Positions 50,303 to 63,428 of a stretch of 64,000 bases of DNA are shown here, piece after piece. A program made the translations under genes and the position numbers. The notes under the pieces were generated by a model. The model was not told where the DNA came from, made no database searches, and saw nothing but the letters and a program-made list of their open reading frames with translations. The stretch is from NCBI RefSeq assembly GCF_024679095.1, contig NW_026111823.1:188501-252500 (forward strand), in the 5' to 3' direction. Each line of letters opens with the position of its first letter. The first letter of the stretch is position 1. Source of the DNA: Eriocheir sinensis. Lineage: Eukaryota > Arthropoda > Malacostraca > Decapoda > Varunidae.

Positions 50303-50339
50303 ATGCTCTTAGCTGAGTAAAAATATCATACAAACTGTA

Positions 50340-51800
50340 CAAGTGCCAAATAATGGCAAGCTTTGCATACTGCTTGACAGGGCAGAGAACAAAAGCTTCT
50401 AAGCATTACAACTGAAATAAACAATGGGAGACACTCAAAGCCTGTTAACTGAACATGACCCGATTTATAACAGGCAAAACCAACAACGGTGCGTTATATA
50501 CAATAAAAACTGTATAAAAATGTTGCAAGGCACATCAATATAAGAGTAAGGCATCATAAAACATGCTGAAATACATGATGGAGGACATCAAGAAGGTAAC
50601 ACATGAGTTGTCTTAAATGGAATGCAATAACTTGGTGGTCCTGGGAGACAGCCGAGCCGGGAGGTGAAAATGGGATGTAGGACACGGTATGATCTCACAA
50701 GCTCTGACCTTGGTGTCAGGGTCATGAAGATATTAAGCTCAGTAGGCACAACTATGCAGCAGAGGCACATATGATAAAAGCAAATGAGACAAAATAAGGC
50801 AACTCATAGTGTAAGAAAATAGCAGGAAAGTTATGCTGCAGTATGTGACACACCAAATTACAGGGCAGAGAGTGATATGTATTTCATAGGCTACATCAGT
50901 AAACATGTAGCATTTATTGCAGGAAGCACACATTAAAGTTGGATGTAATAAAATATGTTTTTAGCACACATTAAAGTTGGATGTAATAAAATCATTTAAT
51001 ATGAAACTCCTTGAACTGGCCAACCAAACAAACCACTCTGTCCACCCCACCCCCCTCAAAAAAGCATTAATTTTCACAAGGTTTATGAGTCATTAGTCAA
51101 GAATATCAACTGCCATTACATTTTGTCAAAAAATATCATACCTATGTGATTATGTATATCATATAAAGCAGAAAAAAACATTGCATGCTGTAATACAAAC
51201 AAGATTACTCCTGGAAGCCACATTAATGATGCCAGACATATGATGATAGACACTTAGTGTGATGAAATTACAAGCTGTATTTCAGATCATGAAACCAAGC
51301 CAAGTGTCACTGCAGCACATATTAGGTAAGGCAGACACCAAAAGCTTGTTACCTGAACAAGATTAAATATAACAGGCAAAATCCACAATAAAGTATTGCA
51401 TACTGTTGGGTAGGGAAGAGAACAAATGCTTCCAAGCATTACACCTGAAAAATATGTCAATGGCAGATATTCAAAGCTTGTGAGCTGAACAAGATCTGAT
51501 TTATAACAGGCAAAACCAACAATGGTGCATTACATGCGATATCTGGCAGGGGATTCCTTGCATTACAACTGGAAAGTGGCAGACACCTAAAGCTTGTTAA
51601 CTGAACAAGATCTGATTTATAACAGGCAAAACCAACAATGGTACATTACATGTGATATCTGGCAGGGGAGATAAATGATTCCTTGCATTACAACTGGAAA
51701 GTGGCAGACACCCAAAGCTTGTTAATTGAACAAGATCTGATTTCTAACAGGCAAGACCAACAATGGTGCATTACTTGCAATATTTGGCAAAGTATATGGA
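50340..51800 (+). repeat. ~116-134-bp satellite, four tandem copies plus one outlier
   Basis: AACTGAACAAGATCTGATTT then ATAACAGGCAAAACCAACAA then TGGTGCATTACATG recurs with AACAGG landmarks at 51,371, 51,505, 51,621 and 51,746. An outlying copy sits at 50,470. Each unit also has CCTTGCATTACAACTGGAAA and GCAGACACxxAAAGCTTGTT. A separate 37-bp duplication (AGCACACATTAAAGTTGGAT) lies at about 50,925-50,998. Confidence 0.88.
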
Positions 51801-52643
51801 AAAAATTTATTGCCGTAACAAGAGTAATACTAAATAATGGCAAATCCCACGAAGTATCTAATCTTTTGACAAAGCCTGTGCTCTTTGCTGCAGGGCTGTC
51901 AGAGTCTGTTTGCTCCAGCCAACATTTACTGAAATACCCCTGAGTCATGAGTGAAGTGTTGAAACTGAAGGCAAGTGAAATACTGTGCTTAGAAATCTAT
52001 TAGCATTTGGACTTTGATAGTATAAGGCCAGAGCAAACCTCCTCTCTTGTAACCCACATCTCCTACTAGGCTTAGATCTTGGCATCTTGCAGCATGTTGA
52101 ACCTGACCTTAGAAAAAATCCACCTCTATTGGATCTAAAAAATTGCTGGCTCTGGGCAAAAACTGCCCAGGAGTTGTAACAGCCTGGGCTTTGAGCTGCC
52201 TTGCCTCCCGGTGCAGACGGCAGACTGTTGTGTGCAGCAATTTTCACTTTTCATGTCTGAAAATACATGCAAAAATATTTAATCACAATTAATCACAATT
52301 CTAAATAATAAAATATGTGCATGTGATTGCATTATTTTCAGTGCTATAAGGACAGTGAATCTAAGCATTGACATTATGTCTGCACGCCAGCCTCGATGGA
52401 AGGCTTCACTTAGATTGCCTGACAAGAGTAATATTTTCAGGAGAGATGGGGGAGAGGATACAACTGGAGACTCTTGACAGATATAATGTCAAGATCTAAA
52501 AGCACCCATTTTCCATATATATATCTTTATGTTCAGTCCATACTAAAACATTTATCAATGTGTTGCCACACTAAAAATCTAAAAATTCCCTGTTTCTGCA
52601 ATGTTAGTCATACCTAAGCCCTGCTAAACCATCCAAGTGAAAT
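51801..52643. other. spacer, no recognised gene
   Basis: AT-rich unique-looking DNA. A 100-codon minus frame (52,247-51,945) and 86-codon frames either strand at 51,690-51,945 have no known motif and lack good splice borders. Confidence 0.5.
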
Positions 52644-52791
52644 GAGTTCCGGGGGGCAGCATGAGCCAATACTAAATGGCGCCACTATAAAAAAATTGCC
52701 TGCGTCATGATGGGCCTGGGCCAACCGCCAGGCCCCTGAAGAAAACCTACCGGCGCTATAGGCGGGTGGGAAAAAAAAAAAAAAAAAAAAA
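52644..52791 (+). mobile_element. tRNA-derived SINE, 3' half with poly(A) (copy S4)
   Basis: Sense strand: GAGTTCCGGGGGGCAGCATG, AGCCAATACTAAATGGCGCC, ACTATAA, GCCTGCGTCATGATGGGCCT, CCGCCAGGCCCCTGAAGAA, AACCTACCGGCGCTATAGGC, then A21 (52,771-52,791). It matches S1-S3 in order and is the only copy with a clean poly(A). The tRNA head is missing. Confidence 0.78.
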
Positions 52792-52859
52792 GGATCACAT
52801 CAGAAGAATGGACAAAGGTTTGTTAGTTTAAAATGGAACAGGATAAACAAGAAACAGGC

Positions 52860-52985
52860 AGGTATCTGTGGACACTACTGTTACTATCAATTGCCAGCCT
52901 ATGGCAAAATTTGAACCTATGCTATCAAAACATAAGACCCATATGCTGACCACTCGACTAATCGTAATGGTACTACAGCCATAGA
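52860..52985 (-). mobile_element. tRNA-like SINE head fragment
   Basis: On minus: CGATTAGTCGAGTGGTCAGC (A-box-like, tRNA-Leu/Ser style AGTGGTCAGC) then ATAGGTTCAAATTTTGCCAT (B-box-like GGTTCAAATT) about 45 bp later. There is no foldable full tRNA with matching acceptor stem that I can see. Confidence 0.4.
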
Positions 52986-53221
52986 AACATAATAGAGTTT
53001 AAATATATCATTCAAAATGTCAACCTTTTTACATACCTTTTTTTTTTAGATATGTAGCCTACTGGTGTAACAGTTAAATATTGAACTCAATTTGTATGCA
53101 GAGATGTGAGGTATGTTATTAAGCTGTAATGTTTCCAACACATTAGTTGTGATTAAAGCAACACAGAATAGTAACTAAAGAGGATAAATTATCACTGAGA
53201 ACAAGAGGTTCCTTACTATAT

Positions 53222-53290
53222 TGTGGTGAGCTTGATGGCCGAGTCGAGTTTCCTCAGCCCCATCAAATTCAAATCCTGTTGCGAGGCAAT
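53222..53290 (+). mobile_element. tRNA-like SINE head fragment
   Basis: GGTGAGCTTGATGGCCGAGT (A-box-like) followed by AAATTCAAATCCTGTTGCGA (B-box-like TTCAAATCC). Ends in a T-run that could terminate pol III. Not a functional tRNA as far as can be folded by eye. Confidence 0.4.
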
Positions 53291-54432
53291 TTTTTAATCA
53301 GAGTGAAAAATGGATGCAAATGGTCACTAAAACTAGTTATTATACTTGGTGTCACAAAGTCGGGCAAAGAATTTAGGGAAGGACTCCCGGACTTGGCGTC
53401 ACTGATGAGGTAAATGATCTCGTGCACTCATTGGGCTATAATATATACATTGTTATAATGTGTATTATTGTCTTGTTACTATATATTACCTACTGATAAT
53501 GGAAATACATGTCAGGATTAATCATCAAATACAAGGAAAAAAGAATCATGTATGGAAATTGTGAACTTTTAAGTTCATGTAACAAACAAAGTTTATTATA
53601 CACAAAAAGGTTGGATACTTCAGATGTAAAAGATTTTTGGATATAACATCACCCCCTTCCTCCATATTGGTTCTTTAAAGCAAGGGTTGACTACAGCTGA
53701 TTATTATTTGCGGCAGGTTACACGACACTTTTTTTAGTGCAAACCATTTGGAAATCAATGATCATTATAAGGAATACTTCTCATGAGTAGCTACTAAAAC
53801 TTGACAACCTAGAAGGATGCACCATCAGACTGTAAAGGATAGATATATTATAAGACATAGCTACATTGGGGGCCCAGGGGGCCCGGGCCCCCATGGTCCT
53901 GGTGATACAGGAAAACTAGCTCAAAAGCGCGCTGCAGCTAAAACAATGCTTTGGCACAAAGTCCAGGCCGTTATACCCATTGATTTAGGTCACCACCAGT
54001 TTTTCAAGACCAGGACTGCCGAGAATGGCTAATCGGTAATGCTAATGCTCCTTCCACCCGCAAAAAGTCTGACGTCCTCCCAAAAACTAATTTCCTGGAT
54101 CTTCACCCAAAGACATACCGTAACATGGTTCAATGATCATGGACAAAAAAATGTTAAGACAATCAATATCCAATCATTTCAGGATACATAAATCAGCATC
54201 CATATGAAGGAATTCTACAACTTAAAAGTGATGTTGAGCAGGGCATGTGTTAAGTGACTTGCACAGTCTATTTTGTGAAGTCATAATTAGATTAATAACA
54301 CAACAATCAACAAACACTAGATGAAGTATTCATACCAAAATCAGTACATGGAGCTGGTGCACTGCAATGGGGAGCACATTCCTGCAGCTCACCAAGAGGG
54401 TTGGATGCTGCCATGTACTTCAGGGGGGGTGG
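53291..54432. other. spacer or 3' UTR of the minus-strand candidate gene
   Basis: No ORF of note. GGGGGCCCAGGGGGCCCGGG at about 53,869-53,893 is a strongly self-complementary G/C block. On minus an AATAAA lies near 53,591-53,597 (TTTATT on plus), ~840 bp downstream of the candidate stop codon, and could be the polyadenylation signal. Confidence 0.35.
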
Positions 54433-54518
54433 CTAAATGTCTTCACCCTTGGCCTCTTTCTTGGCCTCTCCCCCTTCAGCTGCCACATTCTCTTGGATGA
54501 TATCGGACGTGTTCGGAT
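54433..54518 (-). CDS. candidate last coding exon, ends EAKGEDI-stop
   Basis: On minus, AG at 54,519-54,520 (CATCCCAACAG) precedes 86 nt: two bases, then PNTSDIIQENVAAEGGEAKK EAKGEDI and TAG at 54,433-54,435. The acidic/lysine-rich tail with balanced GC codons looks like a real protein C-terminus. Entry requires one base from the previous exon, which the 55,802-55,968 exon supplies (G, giving Asp). The protein is not recognised. Confidence 0.45.
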
Positions 54519-55229
54519 CTGTTGGGATGTGGTTGTGTTAGATGTGGAATAACATACGACAGTGGAACATGGAAGGAAAGAGTATGTCCACACGGTAAAA
54601 TACAGAGAAGAGGATTGCACTGCATTAGTTGAGTGATTACAAGATGTAAATTGAAATTCTTTGGATACTGAAAGGATGTACGGGGACAACTGGGTGAGAA
54701 TGGAGAGAGATGCAGATTTTTGTTATATAGCTAGATACACCAATAAAGACTTAGGACATACACATTCAGAAAGACCACAATTTTGGCTGCTAGACAGAAA
54801 AACACTAGATGTCAAAGTGCCAGGACATTGAAGGAAGTAATAATAAGAAAAGCAATAATAATTAATGAGTATAAATATATTTCTGATATTTTTGTTTATC
54901 TTAATGCTAGTATTGGAATTTTCAAACACTAAGAATATAATAAATAAATATTGATAAATTAATTAAAATAAATACATTAATTGTACTAATACTACCACTA
55001 ACAATATTAACAGCACTGCATCTAATAGACTGAGCAATAAACTGAGTCTGATTTGTAACCATAATTAAACTGTCTCTGTCTGAGTGTTAGGTGAAGCTTG
55101 TTCCATGCACAATGATAGGAATGGCATAGATGCATGCAGGTTGCTGAGATACTTACAGTCACCAGCCACTTGTAGATATGGCACCAAAATGTGTTGGAAG
55201 CATTGGCGGTCAACTTCCATTTATTTAAC

Positions 55230-55775
55230 TATTATTTTCTTTAAATAAAGGAGACAGCTCAAGAGCAACAAAGCGTACTAGAAAAAAAAGCCCCACTACT
55301 CGCCACTCCCAAACAGACAAAAGTAGAGTCTTGATACACTCTTCTTGAAGGTCAAATTATAGGCAGGAGGAAATGCGGACAATGGAAGGCTGTTCCAGAG
55401 TTTATCAATGTAAGGGATGAAAGGGTGGAGATGCTGGTTAACTTTTGCATAAGATGTTTGGCAAGATAGAACATGCAGTAATTGACTTAAATTAGAAAAG
55501 TATAGATTTAGGAGGGAAATGGGCAGGCATTGGTTTAGTAATAGGGTGGTGGGGGAATGGAATAGACTCAGCAATCACATAGTGAGTGCAGGGACGATAG
55601 CTTGTTTTAAGAGTAGACTGGATAGCTACATGGACGAGGCTGACAGGTGGTAATGGTGAGGAATATGGAGCTGCCGTGTGTAGGACATTCTGCCTCTTGA
55701 CTCGGGAGGAGGGTAGGCATGCATTTAGCAAGTTCAGAACAGCTGTCAGCGTGAAAATGATTAGAATTTCCACAT
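55230..55775 (-). mobile_element. family B 3' fragment (copy 4) with a CR1 piece nested in it
   Basis: Minus-strand match to the family B 3' end at 55,245-55,465 (AATAAAGGAGACAGCTCAAG near its tail) and again at about 55,700-55,770 (GGCATGCATTTAGCAAGTTC). Between them, 55,474-55,700 on plus encodes a CR1 C-terminus (GRHWFSNRVVGEWNRLSNHI then FKSRLDSYMD) and the CR1 3' UTR phrase GGAGCTGCCGTGTGTAGGAC. So a 5'-truncated CR1 inserted into this B remnant. All of it lies in the intron between the two candidate exons. Confidence 0.8.
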
Positions 55776-55801
55776 TATCATTATTTATATATATCACTTA
55801 C

Positions 55802-55968
55802 CCCGGCTGGCATCCTTCCGTAATAAATGTAGCTTCACACCAGGCTGTGTCCTCTTTATCACCACAAAGGGACATGATTTGAGGCTCCGGCTGGTAAACG
55901 TGGCGGCCGCGGCGGTGTTATGATTTTTGAACGAGGCAGCGTTGCAATCGGAGCAGAGAAAGATATTC
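55802..55968 (-). CDS. candidate internal coding exon, unknown protein
   Basis: On minus: acceptor TTATTATACCGCTATTCGCAG (AG at 55,969-55,970) and perfect donor GGG|GTAAGT (55,801-55,800) bracket 167 nt. One base, then 55 open codons: NIFLCSDCNAASFKNHN, TAAAATFTSRSLKSCPFVV, IKRTQPGVKLHLLRKDASR, then one base. The Cys-x2-Cys (CSDC) with later His and Cys hints at metal binding but no family is recognised. Exit phase matches the 54,433-54,518 exon. The intron would be 1.28 kb. Higher confidence than the plus-strand candidates because both splice sites are strong and the exon is long. Confidence 0.5.
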
Positions 55969-56029
55969 CTGCGAATAGCGGTATAATAAACAGTATAAGT
56001 TAGACCGAGATAATTATATTCACCCACTC

Positions 56030-57080
56030 TTTCCCCCTACAACCCAATGATTCAATGTAAATCATTACTGATGGAAGTCAGCGTGCGTGCTAAAACAATG
56101 AGTTTGGAAGAAAAACATGCACATATATATATTTTAAAGAACGGCAAAAAAAATTAAAGAAAGGAAAAATCGTTTTGACGGGGAAACGAAGAGAATACTA
56201 GTATTTAACTGTTGACTTCGGTGGTAGTGGTGGTGGCGGAGATAGGAAATGGTGGTTGTTTTTGGTGGTAGTGGTGATGGTATATAGTGAAAATAGGAAA
56301 TGGTGGTGGTGTTGGTGGTGCTAATGGATTCATCACCACGCTAACACCAATCAGTCAAGAGCGTGTTACGTTAACTCAAGGAACCATATTTATAACACGG
56401 TGCAAATGACTGATTATTTTCTTCTGCTCAAATCTTCTCAGGCGGTGGTTTTGTTTTAGGTCGAAGTAAATTACTTTACATTTGCGTTTATTTCCATCGT
56501 CTGAAGTATTCGAAAGTGTTTTTCACATTCACGGTGCAGAAGCCTTCTCAAACTATCATTATCACTATCCATAGAAGCACCCACAACCGCTATGAAAGCC
56601 TTATTAAATGTGAATGTTTGAGGATAAGAATCCAGAACATCTATTTTCAGCTACATTTTAAATTCACAACGCCTAAAGTCTTGTTGAACTGCCAAAAAGC
56701 TTTTGAAACTACCCACAACCTCTATGAAAGCCTAATGAAATCTGAATGCTTGAGAATATGAATCCACTGATTTTGCTCTACAAGCTAATTTCACAACGCC
56801 AAAAGTGATGGTGAGCCCAGCAACGCGCTAATCTGCTTAACAGCAACGTTAGCTGAACCTGTCCTACATTTGATGGTCTCCCGGTTGTTGTTCTCTTGTC
56901 CTCTCTCTCTTCCCCGCCTCTCGTGGTGGTGCCAGTAGGGTTTCTGTTACAACCTAGATTTGCAGGCGTCACCCAGTCCTCGCGATAAATGTCAGCTGGC
57001 CGCCGCTGCCCTCCCAACATGATAGGCACTTGCGCGCCACCGCATTGTTTTGTTCTACGTCTGGAATGTCCGTCCCCTCG
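56030..57080. other. spacer with GGT-rich and ~150-bp repeats, no gene
   Basis: 56,215-56,325 is a (GGT)n/GGTAGT-rich stretch with two copies of ATAGGAAATGGTGGT. 56,560-56,810 has two copies of CCCACAACCxCTATGAAAGC, then xTxATxAAATxTGAATG, then TTGAGxATA, about 150 bp apart, starting after a TTCACATTCACGGTGCAGAA phrase shared with 48,790. Confidence 0.6.
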
Positions 57081-58464
<1,384 letters not shown>

Positions 58465-58470
<6 letters not shown>

Positions 58471-58695
58471 TTCCTCTTTCCTACATAATTTCCATGCAGT
58501 TTTTTCATGCTGCATGGTTCTTTTACCTTTCCTGCCAGCTCTGGCTGAAGGGATGGGGGGTGGGGAGGAGCCTTCGCGTTTGCTGTCCATCATCTTCCAC
58601 TTTTGATTAGATAGTTAGTGTAGCTTGTCACAAATTGCCTCTTAAGGACGACCAGGTCTGCTGTTGTTTATTCTTTCTTTGTGTTCTTTAGTGTT
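58465..58695 (+). mobile_element. 3' UTR fragment of the element E family
   Basis: Matches, in reverse orientation, 18,219-18,450: TTTCCTCTTTCCTACATAAT, CATGCTGCATGGTTCTTTT, GATTAGATAGTTAGTGTAGC, TTGTCACAAA, GTCTGCTGTTGTTTATTCTT. It abuts element F head-to-head and runs into a (CCT)n. A short, strongly 5'-truncated insertion with tail TTTGTGTTCTTTAGTGTTC. Confidence 0.82.
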
Positions 58696-58775
58696 CTTCC
58701 TCCTCCTCCTCCTCCCCTTCCTCCTCTTCCTCTTCTTCCTCATTTGAGCGTCGGCAAATTCTTTTTAAAATTCCA

Positions 58776-59244
<469 letters not shown>

Positions 59245-59650
59245 CTCACCCTGGACGATTCTGGGCATATTCCTCCTACTCATCCCCCCTCTGACTCCTT
59301 TATGCCTGTTATTAAGATTCTTCCAAATGATGTTTTCTTTGCCCTTTCTGGCCTCAACTCTCAGAAGGCTTGTGGACCTGATGGAGTGCCTCCTATTGTC
59401 CTTAAAAACTGTGCTTCCGTGCTGACACCCTGCCCGGTCAAACTCTTTCGTCTCTGCCTATCAACATCTGTCTTTCCTTCCTGCTGGAAGTATGCCTTTG
59501 TACAGCCTGTGCCTAAGAAGGGTGACCGTTCCAATCCTTCAAACTACCGCCCTATAGCTTTACTTTCCTGTCTATCTAAAACTTTTGAATCAATCCTTAA
59601 CCGGAAGACTCAAACGCACCTTTCCACCTCTAACCTTCTATCTGATCGCC
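59245..59650 (+). mobile_element. family B copy 3, upstream part (interrupted by element D)
   Basis: Plus strand. Begins abruptly at CTGGACGATTCTGGGCATAT and encodes an open RT N-terminal frame: SQKACGPDGVPPIVLKNCAS, SCWKYAFVQPVPKKGDRSNP, SNYRPIALLSCLSKTFESIL and LSTSNLLSDR, ending at 59,650 in CTATCTGATCGCC. Endonuclease is absent, so the copy is 5'-truncated or rearranged. Resumes at 63,429. Confidence 0.92.
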
Positions 59651-59694
59651 TGCCTCCTCCTCCTCCTCCTCCCCTTCCCCCTCCTCTTCCTCCT

Positions 59695-59725
<31 letters not shown>

Positions 59726-59870
59726 ATCATCATCATCATCATCATCATCTCCTTCTTCTTCTTCTCCTGCTTCTTCTCCTTCTTCTTCTTCCTTCTCTTC
59801 ACCTCCTTCTTCTTCCTCCTCCTCCTCCTCCTCCTCCTCCTCCTCCCCTCCTCCTCCTCCTCCCCTAGCT
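59651..59870. repeat. (CCT)n/(CAT)n/(CTT)n triplet tract at the start of element D
   Basis: CCT triplets with internal (CAT)9 at about 59,722-59,748 and CTT runs. Corresponds in position to the ORF1 Pro/Ser linker of CR1-A. Confidence 0.95.
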
Positions 59871-59949
59871 TGCAGGCGTAGACAGAAGACCATCCTCCCA
59901 GCCGTCTCCTGTGAAGACGGATCACACTTCAACGGATCATCAACACCAA

Positions 59950-60494
59950 GGTTAACATAAAACTGGTGGGTGACAGCATTGTTAGAGAACAACTGACTGA
60001 GTTCTGTGGACGAAGTATCAAGAACAGAAGACGCTACTGTATTCCTGGTGCAAAACTACAAGATATAAAAGAAACGGTAGACCTCGTCTCAGACCGCACG
60101 GAGCAGGACACACTCTTTGTTTTGCACGCTGGCACGAACAACGTTCAAACAATGTCCACGGAGAATTATAGCTGACTACCGACGAGTAATCCGCCGCTTC
60201 AAGGAAAAGTCAAGCCACATCATTGTCTCCGGGATTCTTCCGAGAATCAACGCCTTCACAGGCTTCCACAGAAAGGCGTCGAACATCAACAACAGATTGA
60301 AGCACCTCTGCCAGAACGAGGAAGTTTCGTTCGCAAGTCAGTGGGATCATTTCTATGATATCCCCGACCTTTTCCGTCCTGACGATCTTCACCTTAATGC
60401 GATTGGCTCAGCACGGCTTGGTAGGTTGCTGAACGAGGAGGTACTTTTGTACTCAAAAAACTCCGAGCGCGGGAGGGGCACCAAAGTATCGTAA
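59950..60494 (+). pseudogene. element D ORF1: SGNH esterase domain, one frameshift
   Basis: First frame: KLVGDSIVREQLTEFCGR (block I, GDS nucleophile), then FVLHAGTNNVQTM (block III, GTNN) near 60,115-60,155. A frameshift near 60,160-60,170 moves to the 60,117-60,494 frame: YRRVIRRFKEKSSHIIVSGI, LPRINAFTGFHRKASNINNR, and LFRPDDLHLNAIGSARLGRL with the D-x2-H catalytic pair, then a Lys/Arg-rich end. Length and block order match the esterase of CR1 ORF1. The coiled-coil or zinc-finger N-terminus is lost upstream. Confidence 0.85.
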
Positions 60495-60589
60495 ACAACC
60501 AACCAGTAGGGACCGCTCATTACACACCAAGGCCCCAACAGTGAACACAAGCAGACACCAGCATACTGTGCCGCGAAGCGTTGAAGTCA

Positions 60590-63360
60590 AGAAGGACATT
60601 TCTGTCCTATACACCAACGCGCGGAGCTTAATACCCTAACGGGATGAGTTACTTGCCTATGTTGACGTAGAAAGTCCGGACGTGATTGCCATCACCGAAA
60701 CGTGGGCCACCTCTGACCACCTAATGACCGAATTCTCAATTCCGGGATACGAGCTTCTACAAAACAGACTTCACAAGAAAGGAGGAGGTGTTATCTGTTA
60801 CGTCAAGAACAAATACCCTGCCGTGGAAATAACCAAAGAAGACTCAGAGAAATGACACTGTATATGTTGAACTGAGACTAGCAAGCACAACAAAATAACG
60901 AGTGGAACCGTTTACAGACCTCCAAAGCAACAAGCAGCGGACGACGAAGCGCTGTACGAGGAAAGTCACACCATAACACCAAAACAAACAGTCAGTCATT
61001 ATCAGGGACCTTAACTGTTCCAACATTGACTGGACCACGATGATTGGAGGTCAGGAGGGTAACAGATTGCTCGAAATGTTAGAGGACAATTTTCTTACTC
61101 AGATTGTTACCCAACCGACGAGGAAAATAACTTATTAGACCTAGTACTCGTGGTGATTCAGATCTCACACGTGAATGTCAAGTCGGCGAAAAACTGGATG
61201 GTTGCGACCATCACCTAATTCGCCTAAAAATCAGAACAGACCATGAACTCACCGAAAACATGTCCAAGATTCCAGACTACAAAAAAGCCAATTTTAACTT
61301 CGCTCGTGAGCTGCTAACCCAGACAACTTGGGAACCCATGAACCTCACTCCGGTGGACGGCGCGTGGAACGGCTTTAAGAACAAACTCCTGGAGGTAGAG
61401 AGAACGACTGTTCCCATGAAGACAAGGAGAACAAATAATGCCACAAGCACACCATGGATGACTACCCAAGTTCGACGGGCGATTAATTTGAAGAAGAGAA
61501 AATACAACTTGCTAAAGGAAAACAGCACTGACGAGGCACGCGAACAGTACCATCAAAGCCTCAGGCTTGCAGAACACTCATTCGCCAGAGTAAACGTGAC
61601 TATGAAAAGCAAATTGCACGCGAAGCCAAGTCCAACCCGAAAAAGTTCGTCACGTATATAAGAACCAAAAAGAAGACAAAAAGCAATATCGGTCCCCTAA
61701 AAGATGAAAGTGACGTACTAACACAGGACAGTAGACAAATGGTCGAAATCCTAAACAGGAACATCGCGTCTGTGTTCACGGTCGAGAATACCCAGTCCGT
61801 ACCCGAGAGCCCTTCCCCACCGATGGGAATCACTCCCCTAGAAATTGGTACAATCGACGAACGGGATGTGAAAAAGTCCCTAGACAAACTCGAGACAAAC
61901 AAGTCTACCGGACCCGACGACTTGTCACCCAGGCTGCTCAAGGAACTCAAGCAGCAAATCCTCAAGCCACTCACCGCCATCTACAATCTGTCACTACAAC
62001 AAAACAAAGTCCCGAAAGACTGGAAACAAGCGAACGTAACACCGACCTACAAAAAGGGAGACAAAAGTGTGGCCCTAAACTACAGATCAATCAGCTTGAC
62101 CTCAGTGGCGGGAAAAATCCTCGAGAAGATCATCAGAGACAAACTCGTTAGGTTCCTTGAAGACAACAACATCATTTCCGATGCTCAGCACGGTTTCAGG
62201 AACAAGCGCTCATGCTTAACCAATTTATTGGACTTCTTCCAAGGTATCTACGAAAACTGGGATAATCATATCCCAGTGATGTTATATATCTGAACTTTCA
62301 GAAAGCCTTTGACAAAGTGCCACATGAAAGACTCCTCAAGAAACTTAAGTCGGCGGGATTAGGCGACGATCTGACAGCGTGGATCAAAGACTGGCTCACT
62401 GAAAGAAAACAACGAGTTGTACTCAACGGACAGGCCTCCGAGTGGCTCCCGGTCACAAGTGGAGTGCCACAGGGGTCAGTGCTGGGACCCATACTTTTCA
62501 TCATATATATCAACGACCTAGAACTAGGATTAAAATCAATCTTTCAAAATTTGCCGACGACACAAGGTGGGTGGGAAGGCCCTCACGACAACAGACTGCG
62601 AAATTATCCAGAGAGACCTGGACCAGATCACTCGGTGGTCAGAAAAATGGCAGATGTCCTTCAACACTACCAAATGTAAGTAATGCATATCGGATCCAGA
62701 AACAGCAACCACATATACCACATGGGTGGCGAACCACTACATGTTGTGCAAGAGGAAAGAGACCTCGGGGTCACCATCAGCAGTGACTTGAAACAAACAA
62801 AACACTGCAAGTCCGCCTGTAAGAAAGCCAATACAATGCTTGGGTTCATATCGAGGAACTTCGAATACAAGACGCCGGGAGTTATGTTATCCTTGTATAA
62901 TTCGCTGGTAAGGCCCCACCTGGAATACGCCGTGCAATTCTGGTCTCCTAATTACAGGAAAGACATTGAATTACTTGAGAGAGTACAGCGCCGCGCCACG
63001 AAGATGATACCATCACTGAGGACGAAACCCTATGAAGAACGACTCGAGCGACTCAACCTCTTCACGTTGGAAAAGAGACGACTGCGGGGAGACATGATAC
63101 AAGTCTTTAAGTACCTGAACAAGCTCAGCAACGTTGATCACTTCAAACTCTTCACGCTACAAACTAACCTGAGAACAAGAAACAACGGAAAAACAATTCA
63201 AGCAAAGCGATGCAATACCGACATCGGCAGGAGTTATTTCTCGAATAGAGTTGTTCGCCACTGGAACAGCCTTCCTGCAGAAGTGGTTAGCGCAGAGACC
63301 ATCAACTCCTTCAAGAAACGCACTCCTGTGGCAAACGGATTGATTAAATCACTGAACCCA
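60590..63360 (+). pseudogene. element D ORF2: endonuclease/reverse transcriptase, many lesions
   Basis: Endonuclease: ISVLYTNARSLIP (stop) RDELLAYV and VIAITETWATSD, GGGVICYVKN (60,600-60,820), then heavily frameshifted to about 61,250. Linker 61,260-61,661 with STPWMTTQVRRAINLKKRKY. RT 61,739-62,293: KSTGPDDLSPRLLKE, PTYKKGDKSVALNYRSISLT, DAQHGFRNKRSCLTNLLDF. The DFSKAFD motif is damaged ([15 protein letters not shown]). [20 protein letters not shown] follows, FADD-equivalent at 62,550-62,561. C-terminal frame 62,683-63,360: DLGVTISSDLKQTKHC, YNSLVRPHLEYAVQFWSPNY, RVVRHWNSLPAEVVSAETIN. Confidence 0.9.
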
Positions 63361-63428
63361 GGCAGCCTAGTAATGAGCCAACAGGCTTTCTGCTGCCTGC
63401 TAGTCCATGTTTCCATGTTTCCATGTTT

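Larger units (their letters stand above)
59651..63428 (+). mobile_element. CR1-like retrotransposon (element D) with esterase ORF1, inserted in family B copy 3
   Basis: 3.8-kb element, CR1-type but only distantly similar to family A. Order: (CCT)n linker remnant, SGNH-esterase ORF1, endonuclease-RT ORF2, ending in CCATGTTT octamers (63,405-63,428). At the insertion point 138 bp present in family B copy 2 (46,024-46,161) are missing, and no target duplication is seen. Confidence 0.92.
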
